Shown here: positions 49,918-62,659 of the stretch, in pieces | How the letters are laid out: every line of letters starts with the position of its first letter | Position numbering within the stretch: the stretch's first letter is position 1 | Assembly: GCF_019457595.1 (NCBI RefSeq) | Contig: NZ_CP080419.1 | Coordinates: forward strand, 1,612,001 to 1,676,000 | Source of the DNA: Shewanella psychrotolerans | GTDB taxonomy: Bacteria; Pseudomonadota; Gammaproteobacteria; Enterobacterales; Shewanellaceae | Direction: 5' to 3' | DNA: 64,000 bases | Position numbers and translations under genes: made by a program | The notes under the pieces: generated by a model | What the model was told of the DNA's origin: nothing | The model's input: only the letters and a program-made list of their open reading frames with translations | Database searches by the model: none

Positions 49918-50334
49918 TTGAAACATTATGAAAGTTTGGGATACTTAGTATCTCACCTCAATATCGAGCTGCAAAAGGCGTTTGATGAGCGTCTTAAACG
50001 CTATGAATTAGATATTAAGTTATGGCCAGTATTATTTGCTTTATGGCAAGAAGAGGGGATAACTCAAACAGAGCTGTCTAAGCGTTGTGACGTGGCTAAT
50101 TATACCATGACTAGGCTTCTTGATCAGTTGCAAGTACAAGGTCTTATCACACGTCATCAAGAAGCGGATAATCGTCGTGCTTTTCAAATATTCCTCACCG
50201 ATACCGCGAAAGCCTTAGAGCAAGATCTGACCCGTGAAGCTGAATGGATTAATGAAAGGTTCTTAGCTAATTTAACGGATGAAGAGTCAATAACTTTTAT
50301 TCATTTATTGAACAAAATAAACCGTCTTAAATAA
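49918..50334 (+). CDS. MarR-family transcriptional regulator
   Basis: A 138-residue winged-helix regulator: QEEGITQTELSKRCDVANYTMTRLLDQLQVQGLITRHQEADNRRAFQIFLTD is the recognition helix and DxR wing of MarR. Starts at TTG 49918, preceded by GGGAGGTG. It acts as a dimer, usually on nearby genes; no divergent target is adjacent. The end of the gene overlaps a near-perfect palindrome CGTCTTA-AA-TAAGACG. Confidence 0.85.
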   Translation: MKHYESLGYLVSHLNIELQKAFDERLKRYELDIKLWPVLFALWQEEGITQTELSKRCDVANYTMTRLLDQLQVQGLITRHQEADNRRAFQIFLTDTAKALEQDLTREAEWINERFLANLTDEESITFIHLLNKINRLK

Positions 50335-50920
50335 GACGTCGAACTATTTTGGTCGATTAATTTAAGACTCATACTTTAAATGAGCTAGCTTAAGTGGTTT
50401 AGCCTCACTCCATCGTCTAGGCTCTTGGCCTATATTTTAGTTTAAGTCGATTAACTTAACTGTATCCTAATTTGTCGTAGTTGGTGGTATTGGTCCGTTT
50501 GTTCAAGTGAGTTATGAGCGTTGTGCCTACATCAATTCATCGCTGATTAACTGACTTGGTTTCTCTTGCCATTTTCCCTCTTTAACGTTAATAAAAACAA
50601 CGGCTAATATCAACCAGTATAAGAAAGTGATCTACTCAACGTGTTTTTGGCAACTCATTCAAGGCGAATGGATGATGGAATGGCCGCTCCCTTGTGAGGC
50701 CATTCTGCGCAGACGTAGAAAGGTAAAAACACGTCTAATAGGCGCGTTTTAGCGCTTTTGATACTGTGTTAACGAGTTTGAGTCTAGTTAAACTATACTC
50801 ATGTTGCAGAATTTGGTTGTGGTTTATGGGGCACTTTATGGTTTGAATGGATCATTGGATGTCGAAGAAATTAGGGGCTTACCACATCATCGTTACTTGA
50901 ACCTATCAAACAGATCGCGG
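50335..50920. other. Intergenic region with repeat copy C (586 nt)
   Basis: No ORF found. The first ~270 nt hold nothing I recognise; the rest is the left part of the dispersed repeat plus about 100 nt of unassigned sequence. Confidence 0.6.
50606..50810 (+). repeat. Dispersed intergenic repeat, copy C (left part)
   Basis: Aligns with 17461-17650 of copy A: AACCAGTATAAGAAAGTGATC against AATCAGTATAATAAACTGATC, then TTTTTGG.AACT.ATTCAAG, AATGGATGATGGAATG, TAGAAGTTGGCAGGTAAA-like, AGGCG.GTTTTA.CGCTT and TGTGTTAACGAG. The hairpin arm on the right of copy A is not conserved here. The right half of the element is absent or unrecognisable. Confidence 0.65.
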
Positions 50921-51265
50921 TTATACGATTAGTAACATTCCCAAACTTGATATTGCGGTAAAAATAATCACCGTTTGTAGCAGTTGGCGACTGTGTAATA
51001 AGTTCTCTTTGCCCTGTTTAATGCTGGTGATCAGGTGATTTTTTTTGTAAATCCGGCAGATCATTTGCTCACTGTTAGGGTCGATAAATAACTGGAATTT
51101 ACAGGGGTTTCCATCGTGTAGTTTGATTTGGTGCTCACTTTTGGGGCCGAAGTTGAGTTTTCTAGAAACGCGTTTACCATTGACAAACACTTGCTCTAAA
51201 CCACACCAGTTACTTGCTTGTAGTTCAACTAAATCCTGATTAAAGTCATGTTTGAAACTTATCAT
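50921..51265 (-). CDS. Hypothetical small membrane-anchored protein (114 residues)
   Basis: A soluble, basic N-terminal part (about residues 1-90; ...VELQASNWCGLEQVFVNGKRVSRKLNFG...) is followed by a C-terminal hydrophobic segment (LLQTVIIFTAISSLGMLLIV), suggesting a tail-anchored protein. The pattern VFVNGKRVSRKLNFG..SEH recurs in small Shewanella/Vibrio proteins, but I have no function for it. AGGGA lies 8 nt before the ATG. Confidence 0.6.
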   Translation of the reverse strand: MISFKHDFNQDLVELQASNWCGLEQVFVNGKRVSRKLNFGPKSEHQIKLHDGNPCKFQLFIDPNSEQMICRIYKKNHLITSIKQGKENLLHSRQLLQTVIIFTAISSLGMLLIV

Positions 51266-51494
51266 GGTGGTGTCCCTACGCCAATAATGAGCTTCTAATT
51301 CAAGCAGAGGAATATGACATTTTCCAGTACGGTTTTATGAATAAACTGTGTAAAAAGTTTATCTTGTTGGCGTTAAACGGAAATTTATTTTTATCTTTTT
51401 TTGCTTGCTAAAAGCCAACATGTAGACTGTTAAATTATGAATTTTTGTAAGTGGTTTAGATGAAAGGTATTTTGGTTTTCAGAGTATAAATAGC

Positions 51495-51526
51495 AAAAAG
51501 CCACTGCATTAGTGCAGTGGCTTTTG
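51495..51526 (-). terminator. Terminator after leucine dehydrogenase
   Basis: AAAAGCCACTGCA/TGCAGTGGCTTTT, TTAG loop. On the minus strand it follows the ldh stop with a T-run. Confidence 0.9.
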
Positions 51527-51551
51527 ATTGCTTGTTGTAAGCGATAATACG

Positions 51552-52583
51552 TTATTTCTGACCATTAATGATGGCGCGAGCGAGTTCGTCGGCAACGTCT
51601 GCAGTGGTACGATTTTGTGCGTCAGATAATTCAAATACTTTCAGCAGCGTGTTATAAATCTCTTCAACTTTCGCCGTCGATTTTTGTGAGTCGTAATCTT
51701 TTTCGAACGATACGTTGATGATACCGCCAGCGTTAATTACGTAGTCTGGCGCATAAAGAATACCGAGTTCTTTTAGCTTTTCACCATGACGCACTTCAGC
51801 AAGCTGGTTGTTGGCACAACCTGCGACTATAGTCGCTTTTAATAACGGAATTGTGGTGTCGTTGATTGTTGCGCCTAATGCACATGGAGCATACACATCA
51901 ACATCTTGATGGTAGATATCTTGTGGTGCCACAACGGTTGCACCAAATTCAGTCGCCACTTTATCCAGGGATGATTGATGAATGTCGGTAACAATCAGTT
52001 CAGCGCCTTCTTCATGAAGATGACGGCATAGGTAGTAGCCAACGTGTCCAACACCTTGTACTGAGATCTTAAGTCCTTTAAGGCTGTCGATGCCACGTTG
52101 GTGCTTCACTGCCGCTTTAATGCCTAAGTAGGTGCCTAATGCTGTGTAAGGAGATGGATCGCCGCTTTGACCTTCTAGTCCAGCCATATATGGTGTTTCT
52201 TGGTGGGCAATCATGATATCGGCAGTTGATACGCCTACATCTTCAGCTGAGTAGTATTTGCCGCCTAATGTATGGATGCAGCGGCCAAAGGCTCTAAAGA
52301 GTGCTTCGCGGTCTTCAACCTTTGGATCGGCAATAATAACTGACTTTCCACCGCCCATAGAGAGACCAGCAAGGGCATTCTTATAAGTCATACCGCGAGA
52401 AAGACGCAGTACGTCCGTCAGCGCTTCGTCATCTGATTCATAGTTCCACATTCTACAGCCACCGACAGCAGGGCCAAGATTAGTGTTGTGAATTGCGATA
52501 ATAGCGCGCAAGCCACTTTCTTTGTCATGACAAAATACGACCTGTTCGTGGTCGTCAAATGAGATGTGATTGAATACTGCCAC
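51552..52583 (-). CDS. ldh: Leucine/branched-chain amino acid dehydrogenase
   Basis: A 343-residue NAD-dependent dehydrogenase of the Glu/Leu/Phe/Val family. Catalytic Lys80 lies in GLSMGGGKSVII, with Lys68 in GMTYKNA; the NAD domain has VQGVGHVGYYLCRHL. Length matches leucine dehydrogenases (about 340-365), not glutamate dehydrogenases. It deaminates leucine, valine and isoleucine to 2-oxo acids. A perfect palindrome lies in its promoter region, fitting control by a branched-chain amino acid regulator such as LiuR. Confidence 0.9.
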   Translation of the reverse strand: MAVFNHISFDDHEQVVFCHDKESGLRAIIAIHNTNLGPAVGGCRMWNYESDDEALTDVLRLSRGMTYKNALAGLSMGGGKSVIIADPKVEDREALFRAFGRCIHTLGGKYYSAEDVGVSTADIMIAHQETPYMAGLEGQSGDPSPYTALGTYLGIKAAVKHQRGIDSLKGLKISVQGVGHVGYYLCRHLHEEGAELIVTDIHQSSLDKVATEFGATVVAPQDIYHQDVDVYAPCALGATINDTTIPLLKATIVAGCANNQLAEVRHGEKLKELGILYAPDYVINAGGIINVSFEKDYDSQKSTAKVEEIYNTLLKVFELSDAQNRTTADVADELARAIINGQK

Positions 52584-52740
52584 TTTACGAGTTCTCCGCT
52601 TGGAAATTAAAACGCCGAGCTGCGAAATTCGCTAGTTCGACGACTTGTTATATTTATTGCAGAACGATAGCATTTAGCGATACTCTCAACAAAGTAAAGA
52701 TTAGTATTAATTGTGATCTTGCTGGCAATTTTGCTTTCCA

Positions 52741-52758
52741 CTTTACGTTAACGTAAAG
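52741..52758. promoter_or_regulatory. Perfect 18-bp palindrome CTTTACGTTAACGTAAAG
   Basis: Sits 158 nt upstream of the leucine dehydrogenase start and 108 nt before the divergent DUF4826-like gene. Perfect dyad symmetry points to a dimeric regulator. By memory it resembles LiuR-type (MerR family) operators of branched-chain amino acid genes, which is not verified here. Confidence 0.55.
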
Positions 52759-52866
52759 CTGTAAGTTGTTTTTGTCCGGTAACGTCTATAGTGAGAGGTT
52801 TTCTTTCGATAGATATTTAAGCTAAACCAAGAGATCACAGCATAATTATAAGAAATAGGAAGTAGA

Positions 52867-53316
52867 ATGACGGAACAAGCAGTCGATCAAACTCAACCTT
52901 TGAGTCCAGAACAACAAGAAGCACTTACTCAGCAGTGGATTAAAGAGCACTTTCAAAAAGCAAATCGCTTTTTAGCTGAAAAAGGGGTGATTCCAAGTAA
53001 GGTTATTGCCGAAGAGAGTCGCTATCTCGCGCCATTTTTAGCCGTGTGGAAAATGGAATCTAAACAACCTAAAGCACAAACCTTTTGGGTGATGTCTGGT
53101 GATTTGCCTTCTGATTATGTGGATGTTGGCGTAGCTAAAACGGCGCGCGATGCGATTCGCCACTTTTCAATGATGTGGCAATTAAAAGCTGAAAACCTAA
53201 TAAAGTCAGGTGTCACTAAAGATGCGACTCAAGCTAAATTTGCCAAGCTATTAGTGTCTCGTGCAGAGAGCTTGTATCAAATTCATAATGACGAAAAGTT
53301 ATGGAAAAATTCATAA
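52867..53316 (+). CDS. DUF4826-like hypothetical protein
   Basis: A 149-residue soluble protein with LTQQWIKEHFQKANRFLAEKGVIPSKVIAEESRYLAPFLAVWKM and FWVMSGDLPSDYVDVGVAKTARDAIRHFSM, consistent with DUF4826. No catalytic motif. The ATG follows AGGAAGTAG. Its promoter is shared with the divergent ldh. Confidence 0.68.
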   Translation: MTEQAVDQTQPLSPEQQEALTQQWIKEHFQKANRFLAEKGVIPSKVIAEESRYLAPFLAVWKMESKQPKAQTFWVMSGDLPSDYVDVGVAKTARDAIRHFSMMWQLKAENLIKSGVTKDATQAKFAKLLVSRAESLYQIHNDEKLWKNS

Positions 53317-53390
53317 GTTATTGTTAAGCAACGCGAATGAAGGGGGTATTTAATCCCCAAATAAGAGTGATTAAAAAACACAAGTGATAA

Positions 53391-53426
53391 AAAAGCCGCT
53401 TTAACCATCATGTTAGCGGCTTTTTT
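53391..53426. terminator. Bidirectional terminator between the DUF4826-like gene and roxA
   Basis: AAAAAAGCCGCT/AGCGGCTTTTTT stem with a 14-nt loop. Confidence 0.85.
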
Positions 53427-53449
53427 GTCGACTATTGGCTAGTGCTGTA

Positions 53450-54577
53450 TCAGGCGAGGTAGGCATAACCTTGATCAAGCAGCCATAAAAAATACTCTGC
53501 TACGTCGGGTTGCTTACACAAAGCTAAAGCGGTATCGCTATCGAAACTAATCTGATTCGCTAAGGTCGTGAGTGTATCGGCCTCAACCTCATCTAAGCAG
53601 TAAATTTCACCGTTAATAAATAGGCGCTTTTGACTATCGCCTTCAATACGGATCACCTTTAGACCACCGATGCGCTGGATCTCTGCGCCATCTTCTAAGG
53701 CCTCAAGTAACTCCTCTGAAGTGTGTTCACCATCTGGCTCACATAAATCGAGTTCAAATCGATTTTGGCTGAGTAATTGCCCAAGCACGGGTTGATAATA
53801 TTCAGGCTTTGTTAATAGCTCCCTAAGTAGCTCAAGCATACCCTCTTGCTGAGTAAGTGGAAGCAGTCCAGGCTCTGTTGGTTCTTGAGTCGAGGTAAAG
53901 CGTTTGAGACCACTATTAGTGTCGATGAGATGATCGGCAATGCCACTGATCAACTCTTGCTGACTTGGCGCTCGAAAACCAATCGAGTAACTTAGTGCCG
54001 TTTCTATAGTCTCGCCACGATGAGGAAATCCCGGCGGAATGTAGAGCATATCACCCGCTTCGAGAACCACATCGATTATTGGCTCGAAATCATCGATAAG
54101 TGCCGTATGAGTATCGCCGCCGCGAGGAGAATAGTTGCCGATTGGGCCGACTTTCCAACGACGCTTGCCTTCACCTTGAAGTAAGAAGACATCATAGTTA
54201 TCGATATGGGGACCAACGCCACCACCAGGAGTCGCAAACGACACCATTAAATCATCAAAGCGCCAGTCTGGAATAAAACGAAAAACGTCAACGAGTGGCT
54301 GAGAATCTGGATACCAATGATTAACGGCTTGAACTAACAGTTGCCAGTTATCTTCTCCAAAGGGGGCATAATCTTCGATGGGGCCTTGGATGATCTCCCA
54401 ATTATTTTGCTTGGTTAAGATTATCCGTGATGCAATCTCCTCTTCACACGCCAGTCCGGCAAGTTCATCGGCGGCGATGGGATCGGCAAAGTCTTTAAAG
54501 GCTGCCTTGATCACTAATGGCTGCTTTTGCCAATAGGTCTCTAAAAATGCTTGTTGGTCGAAATTGAGAGTATACAT
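53450..54577 (-). CDS. roxA: Ribosomal oxygenase RoxA (50S L16 arginine hydroxylase)
   Basis: A 375-residue JmjC/cupin 2-oxoglutarate Fe(II) dioxygenase. Iron ligands His124 and Asp126 lie in GPHIDNYDVFLLQGEGKRRWKVG, with the third His in GFPHRGETIETALSYSIGFRAPS. E. coli RoxA (YcfD) hydroxylates an Arg of ribosomal protein L16. I choose ATG 54577 (MYTLNFDQQAFLETYW); the 20-codon hydrophobic extension to 54637 is unlike the family. purB lies just upstream; E. coli has phoPQ between them. Confidence 0.9.
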   Translation of the reverse strand: MYTLNFDQQAFLETYWQKQPLVIKAAFKDFADPIAADELAGLACEEEIASRIILTKQNNWEIIQGPIEDYAPFGEDNWQLLVQAVNHWYPDSQPLVDVFRFIPDWRFDDLMVSFATPGGGVGPHIDNYDVFLLQGEGKRRWKVGPIGNYSPRGGDTHTALIDDFEPIIDVVLEAGDMLYIPPGFPHRGETIETALSYSIGFRAPSQQELISGIADHLIDTNSGLKRFTSTQEPTEPGLLPLTQQEGMLELLRELLTKPEYYQPVLGQLLSQNRFELDLCEPDGEHTSEELLEALEDGAEIQRIGGLKVIRIEGDSQKRLFINGEIYCLDEVEADTLTTLANQISFDSDTALALCKQPDVAEYFLWLLDQGYAYLA

Positions 54578-54672
54578 GGCGTGATGTGATCCTAAGTGAG
54601 GAGATCGGAAAATAAAAACAATAAAGGCGATAAGCATTAGCCTACCGCCTTTATAAGACTAATGTAATAAGA

Positions 54673-56693
<2,021 letters not shown>

Positions 56694-56696
56694 GGT

Positions 56697-57812
56697 TTAC
56701 TCTCTTATCAACGAATCGATGATACCGCCACCGAGACAGACTTCACCATCGTAAAATACGGCCGACTGTCCAGGGGTTACTGCGGCTACAGGTTCATCGA
56801 AAATGACCTTGATGCGATCTTCGCCTTCGTAGGTAAGGGTACAGGCAACATCGCGCTGACGATAACGGGTTTTTACGGTTATTTTTGCGCCATCTAATGG
56901 GCCTTTTCTATCTACCCAATGAAGCTGATCGGCAAAGAAACCAAGCGACATCAAACGAGGGTGATTACCGCCTTGACCGACGATAAGCACATTACGCTCA
57001 AGATCTTTATCAACCACATACCACGGGTCATCGTTACTGTTTTTCATGCCACCAATACCAAGACCTTTACGTTGGCCTAAGGTGTGGTACATCAAGCCTT
57101 GGTGCTCACCAATCACTTCGCCTTCGCTGGTTTCAATTTTACCTGGTTGTGCTGGCAGGAAGGTTTGCAGGAAGTCGGTAAACTTACGTTCGCCGATAAA
57201 ACAGATCCCTGTGCTGTCTTTCTTATCATGGGTGATTAGTCCCATCTCTTTGGCGATTTCACGCACTTCGCTTTTTTCAAGTTCACCGACAGGGAACAGC
57301 GAACGCGCCACTTGTTCATGGCTTAAGGTGTATAAGAAATAGCTTTGATCTTTATTGCCATCAATGCCGCGTAACATTTGGCTTTGGCCTGAGTCATCAC
57401 TGCGACGAACATAGTGTCCCATAGCGATATAATCGGCATCTAAGATCTCATCGGCGAATTCTAAAAACGCTTTGAATTTGATCTCTTTGTTGCACATGAT
57501 GTCGGGATTCGGCGTACGTCCCGCTTTATATTCGGCAAGAAAGTACTCGAACACATTGTCCCAATATTCGGCGGCAAAGTTAACGGTGTGGAGGGGGATG
57601 CCTAATTTGTCGCAAACGGCCTGAGCATCTTTTAAATCATCTGCAGCGGCGCAATACTCATCGGTATCGTCCTCTTCCCAGTTTTTCATAAACAGGCCTT
57701 CTACTTGATAGCCCTGTTTCATCAGCAAGTATGCTGAAACAGATGAATCAACACCACCAGACATGCCGACGATGACTTTTTTTCCGTTTGGATTGGGTTC
57801 GATTAATGCCAT
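56697..57812 (-). CDS. mnmA: tRNA-specific 2-thiouridylase MnmA
   Basis: A 371-residue enzyme thiolating U34 of tRNA-Lys, -Glu and -Gln. The PP-loop reads [15 protein letters not shown] (residues 16-30). The catalytic Cys pair is Cys107 ([11 protein letters not shown]) and Cys204 ([12 protein letters not shown]). It starts [19 protein letters not shown]. It acts on the same nucleotide as MnmC elsewhere in this window. Operon with hflD-purB. Confidence 0.96.
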   Translation of the reverse strand: MALIEPNPNGKKVIVGMSGGVDSSVSAYLLMKQGYQVEGLFMKNWEEDDTDEYCAAADDLKDAQAVCDKLGIPLHTVNFAAEYWDNVFEYFLAEYKAGRTPNPDIMCNKEIKFKAFLEFADEILDADYIAMGHYVRRSDDSGQSQMLRGIDGNKDQSYFLYTLSHEQVARSLFPVGELEKSEVREIAKEMGLITHDKKDSTGICFIGERKFTDFLQTFLPAQPGKIETSEGEVIGEHQGLMYHTLGQRKGLGIGGMKNSNDDPWYVVDKDLERNVLIVGQGGNHPRLMSLGFFADQLHWVDRKGPLDGAKITVKTRYRQRDVACTLTYEGEDRIKVIFDEPVAAVTPGQSAVFYDGEVCLGGGIIDSLIRE

Positions 57813-57989
57813 AGATCCTAAAACCGTTAAAATAATGTTGCTACAGCGTGGCTAACCTTAGTCAATCTTGAATGTTAGCCGAAGTTAACCTGCTAATTCT
57901 GCTCAACTCATGTCAAGGAGCACGAAAACAGGTGGTTAACGCCGTATATGCGGGGGCATATTCTATCATGCATTATGCGTGGTAGCTAA

Positions 57990-58439
57990 CTAGAGAAACT
58001 GACAATTAACCACGTCAGTCGAAAATTGTTTTCCCGATAGTTGATCTTCGATGCATTGAAGCACTAGCGGGCTTCTTAGCTGTGATTTTAATGCTTTGAT
58101 TTCGGTTAGGCTCAGCCATAAGGCGCGGTTTATTGCAGCATCTTGAGGTAAGGGGGCTTGCTGTGTGAGAAGTTCGCAAAAATAGCTAAAGCGTAAGAAA
58201 GCAAGGTCATTTGTGGCGGAAAATTGATAAATGCCGATAAGCTCGGTGGGGTTGACGTTTACGCCCGTTTCTTCATATACCTCTCGGATGCAGGCATCGA
58301 GCAGGGATTCATTGGCCTCGAGGTGTCCTGCTGGCTGGTTGTATCTCAGCTGGCCTTCGATTAACTCTTCGACCATAAGGTATTTATCTTGGCATTTTAT
58401 CACACAGGCAACAGTGACATTGGGCTTGTAACGTTTCAT
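57990..58439 (-). CDS. nudJ: Nudix hydrolase NudJ
   Basis: A 149-residue protein with a perfect Nudix box GHLEANESLLDACIREVYEETGV (residues 38-60). E. coli NudJ (YmfB) hydrolyses thiamine pyrophosphate-like and nucleoside triphosphate substrates. It is upstream of mnmA in the same order as E. coli, with 177 nt between that could hold an internal promoter. Confidence 0.9.
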   Translation of the reverse strand: MKRYKPNVTVACVIKCQDKYLMVEELIEGQLRYNQPAGHLEANESLLDACIREVYEETGVNVNPTELIGIYQFSATNDLAFLRFSYFCELLTQQAPLPQDAAINRALWLSLTEIKALKSQLRSPLVLQCIEDQLSGKQFSTDVVNCQFL

Positions 58440-58491
58440 TTCGCCCCCTTTATTGAGCAGTAATGACTTGTGTTTAGTTAGTTGTGTTTAG

Positions 58492-59229
58492 TTAGGGTTC
58501 AATGATTCGATACTCGCCGTTGGCGATATCGTCTAGGCTCCATTGACCTATTTTATAACGAATTAATCTGAGTGTCGGATAGCCAATATGCGCTGTCATG
58601 CGGCGAACTTGTCGGTTACGGCCTTCACAAATCTCAATAGATAGCCAGGTGGTTGGAATATTTTGTCGCTCCCTAATGGGAGGAGTGCGTGGCCAAACAT
58701 CTGGAGAGGCAATGACGTTAACCTTTGCTGGTAGGGTTAAACCATCTTTAAGTTCAACCCCTTGCCTTAGCGCCTGCAGCGATTCGGCGCTGGGTTCACC
58801 TTCAACTTGAACCCAATAAGTTTTATAGGTTTTCTTTTGAGGTTGAGTGATTTTAGCCTGCAGATGGCCGTCATTTGTCAGCAATAGTAAGCCTTCGCTG
58901 TCTCTATCTAATCTACCTGCCGCATAAACATCTTTTACAGGAATAAAGTCCTTTAGTGTCTTTCGACCTTGCTCATCGGTGAACTGGCATAACACATCAA
59001 ACGGTTTATTAAATAACACAATAACAGGATTGGCTGCTCGAGGTTTACTCGATTTAGCTTTTGGACGATAGCTTGTTTTAGCACTTTGGTCGCGTTTATT
59101 CGCCGCAGGTGATGTCCGACCTTTAAATGCAGGTTTTTGAGAATAAGATTTTGGTTTTGCAGGTTTTGATGAACTCACAAGGTAAACTTCTGGCATAGTG
59201 TATTCGATTCGTGACATTGTACTGTGCAT
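58492..59229 (-). CDS. rluE: 23S rRNA pseudouridine(2457) synthase RluE-type
   Basis: A pseudouridine synthase of the RsuA family with catalytic Asp in [17 protein letters not shown] (Asp108) and [22 protein letters not shown]. coli RluE modifies 23S rRNA U2457. The first ~65 residues are a Lys/Ser/Ala-rich basic extension absent from E. coli RluE (217 residues). An in-frame ATG at 59217 ([13 protein letters not shown]) is an alternative start. Located between nudJ and divergent icd, exactly as in E. coli. Confidence 0.88.
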   Translation of the reverse strand: MHSTMSRIEYTMPEVYLVSSSKPAKPKSYSQKPAFKGRTSPAANKRDQSAKTSYRPKAKSSKPRAANPVIVLFNKPFDVLCQFTDEQGRKTLKDFIPVKDVYAAGRLDRDSEGLLLLTNDGHLQAKITQPQKKTYKTYWVQVEGEPSAESLQALRQGVELKDGLTLPAKVNVIASPDVWPRTPPIRERQNIPTTWLSIEICEGRNRQVRRMTAHIGYPTLRLIRYKIGQWSLDDIANGEYRIIEP

Positions 59230-61739
<2,510 letters not shown>

Positions 61740-61763
61740 TAGGGTTAATACCTGTTGATGAAA

Positions 61764-61792
61764 AGGGAAGCCTGTCGGCTCCCCTTTTTTGC
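61764..61792 (+). terminator. Terminator after icd
   Basis: AAAAGGGAAGCC/GGCTCCCCTTTT stem with one mismatch and a T6 tail. Confidence 0.82.
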
Positions 61793-61821
61793 ATTCAATA
61801 CGTTGCACTTTTTTTAGACAT

Positions 61822-61852
61822 AAAAAAAGGTAGGAAATCCTACCTTTTTTAT
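61822..61852. terminator. Terminator after cspD
   Basis: AAAAAAAGGTAGG/CCTACCTTTTTT, AAAT loop. It serves cspD on the minus strand and lies 30 nt after the icd terminator. Confidence 0.88.
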
Positions 61853-61864
61853 TTTGTCACTTCA

Positions 61865-62071
61865 CTATTTAGTGGGTGATATTGCCGATGCGTGCATCCC
61901 TTTTGGCCCCTGTTCGACCTCGAATTGGACTGGTTGGCCTGCTTTTAGAGTTCGATAGCCTTCCATTTCGATGGTAGAATAGTGTGCGAAAACGTCTTCA
62001 CCACCAGCTTCAGGGCAGATAAACCCGAATCCTTTGGCGTTGTTGAACCATTTAACAGTTCCGTTTGCCAT
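61865..62071 (-). CDS. cspD: Cold-shock-like protein CspD
   Basis: A 68-residue cold-shock domain protein with RNP1 KGFGFI and RNP2 VFAHYSTI. The sequence [17 protein letters not shown] and location next to clpSA make it CspD rather than CspA. In E. coli CspD binds single-stranded DNA and blocks replication in stationary phase. AGGAAGTGGAAG precedes the ATG. It is divergent from clpS. Confidence 0.92.
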   Translation of the reverse strand: MANGTVKWFNNAKGFGFICPEAGGEDVFAHYSTIEMEGYRTLKAGQPVQFEVEQGPKGMHASAISPTK

Positions 62072-62315
62072 ACTTCCACTTCCTTCTGTTGTTTACTGAC
62101 CAGTAAGATAGTAAAACTAATGATGCGGGGAAAATTCACCGCTCAGTGAACAGAATGAAACCAGTAAAAGCGGATGTCAAGGGTAAATTAACAAAAGAGC
62201 AACATTTTAGACAAATATTGCGATCAAGTGTTTTATTGGTCCGATGACTGGTATGTTTAATCATAGTTAAGATCAACATTTGGTAGAAGCCAAAACTAGA
62301 GGCTAATATTTAAAC

Positions 62316-62624
62316 ATGGCTAAAGCAGGAAATATTGAACATCTTGAAGAGCGCGTAGAATCAGAAATTGCTCCGCCTTCAATGTATAAAGTGATATTAA
62401 ATAATGATGACTACACCCCAATGGATTTTGTCATTGAGGTATTGCAGCTGTTTTTTAAGAAAAATGAGCAAGAAGCGACCGATATCATGTTAGCAATTCA
62501 TCATCAGGGGAAGGGAATATGCGGTATTTTTCCTTTTGGCATAGCAGAAACTAAGGTTGCTCAAGTAAATCAGTTTGCAAGACAAAACCAACATCCGTTA
62601 CTGTGTTCATTAGAGAAAGCCTAA
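62316..62624 (+). CDS. clpS: ATP-dependent Clp protease adaptor ClpS
   Basis: A 102-residue N-end-rule adaptor: [25 protein letters not shown] is the conserved N-degron pocket, with [19 protein letters not shown] after it. It delivers substrates to ClpAP. It is 35 nt upstream of clpA. Confidence 0.95.
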   Translation: MAKAGNIEHLEERVESEIAPPSMYKVILNNDDYTPMDFVIEVLQLFFKKNEQEATDIMLAIHHQGKGICGIFPFGIAETKVAQVNQFARQNQHPLLCSLEKA

Positions 62625-62659
62625 TCTCGACTTGTTGTGATTAATTTTAGGGGGTGCTT

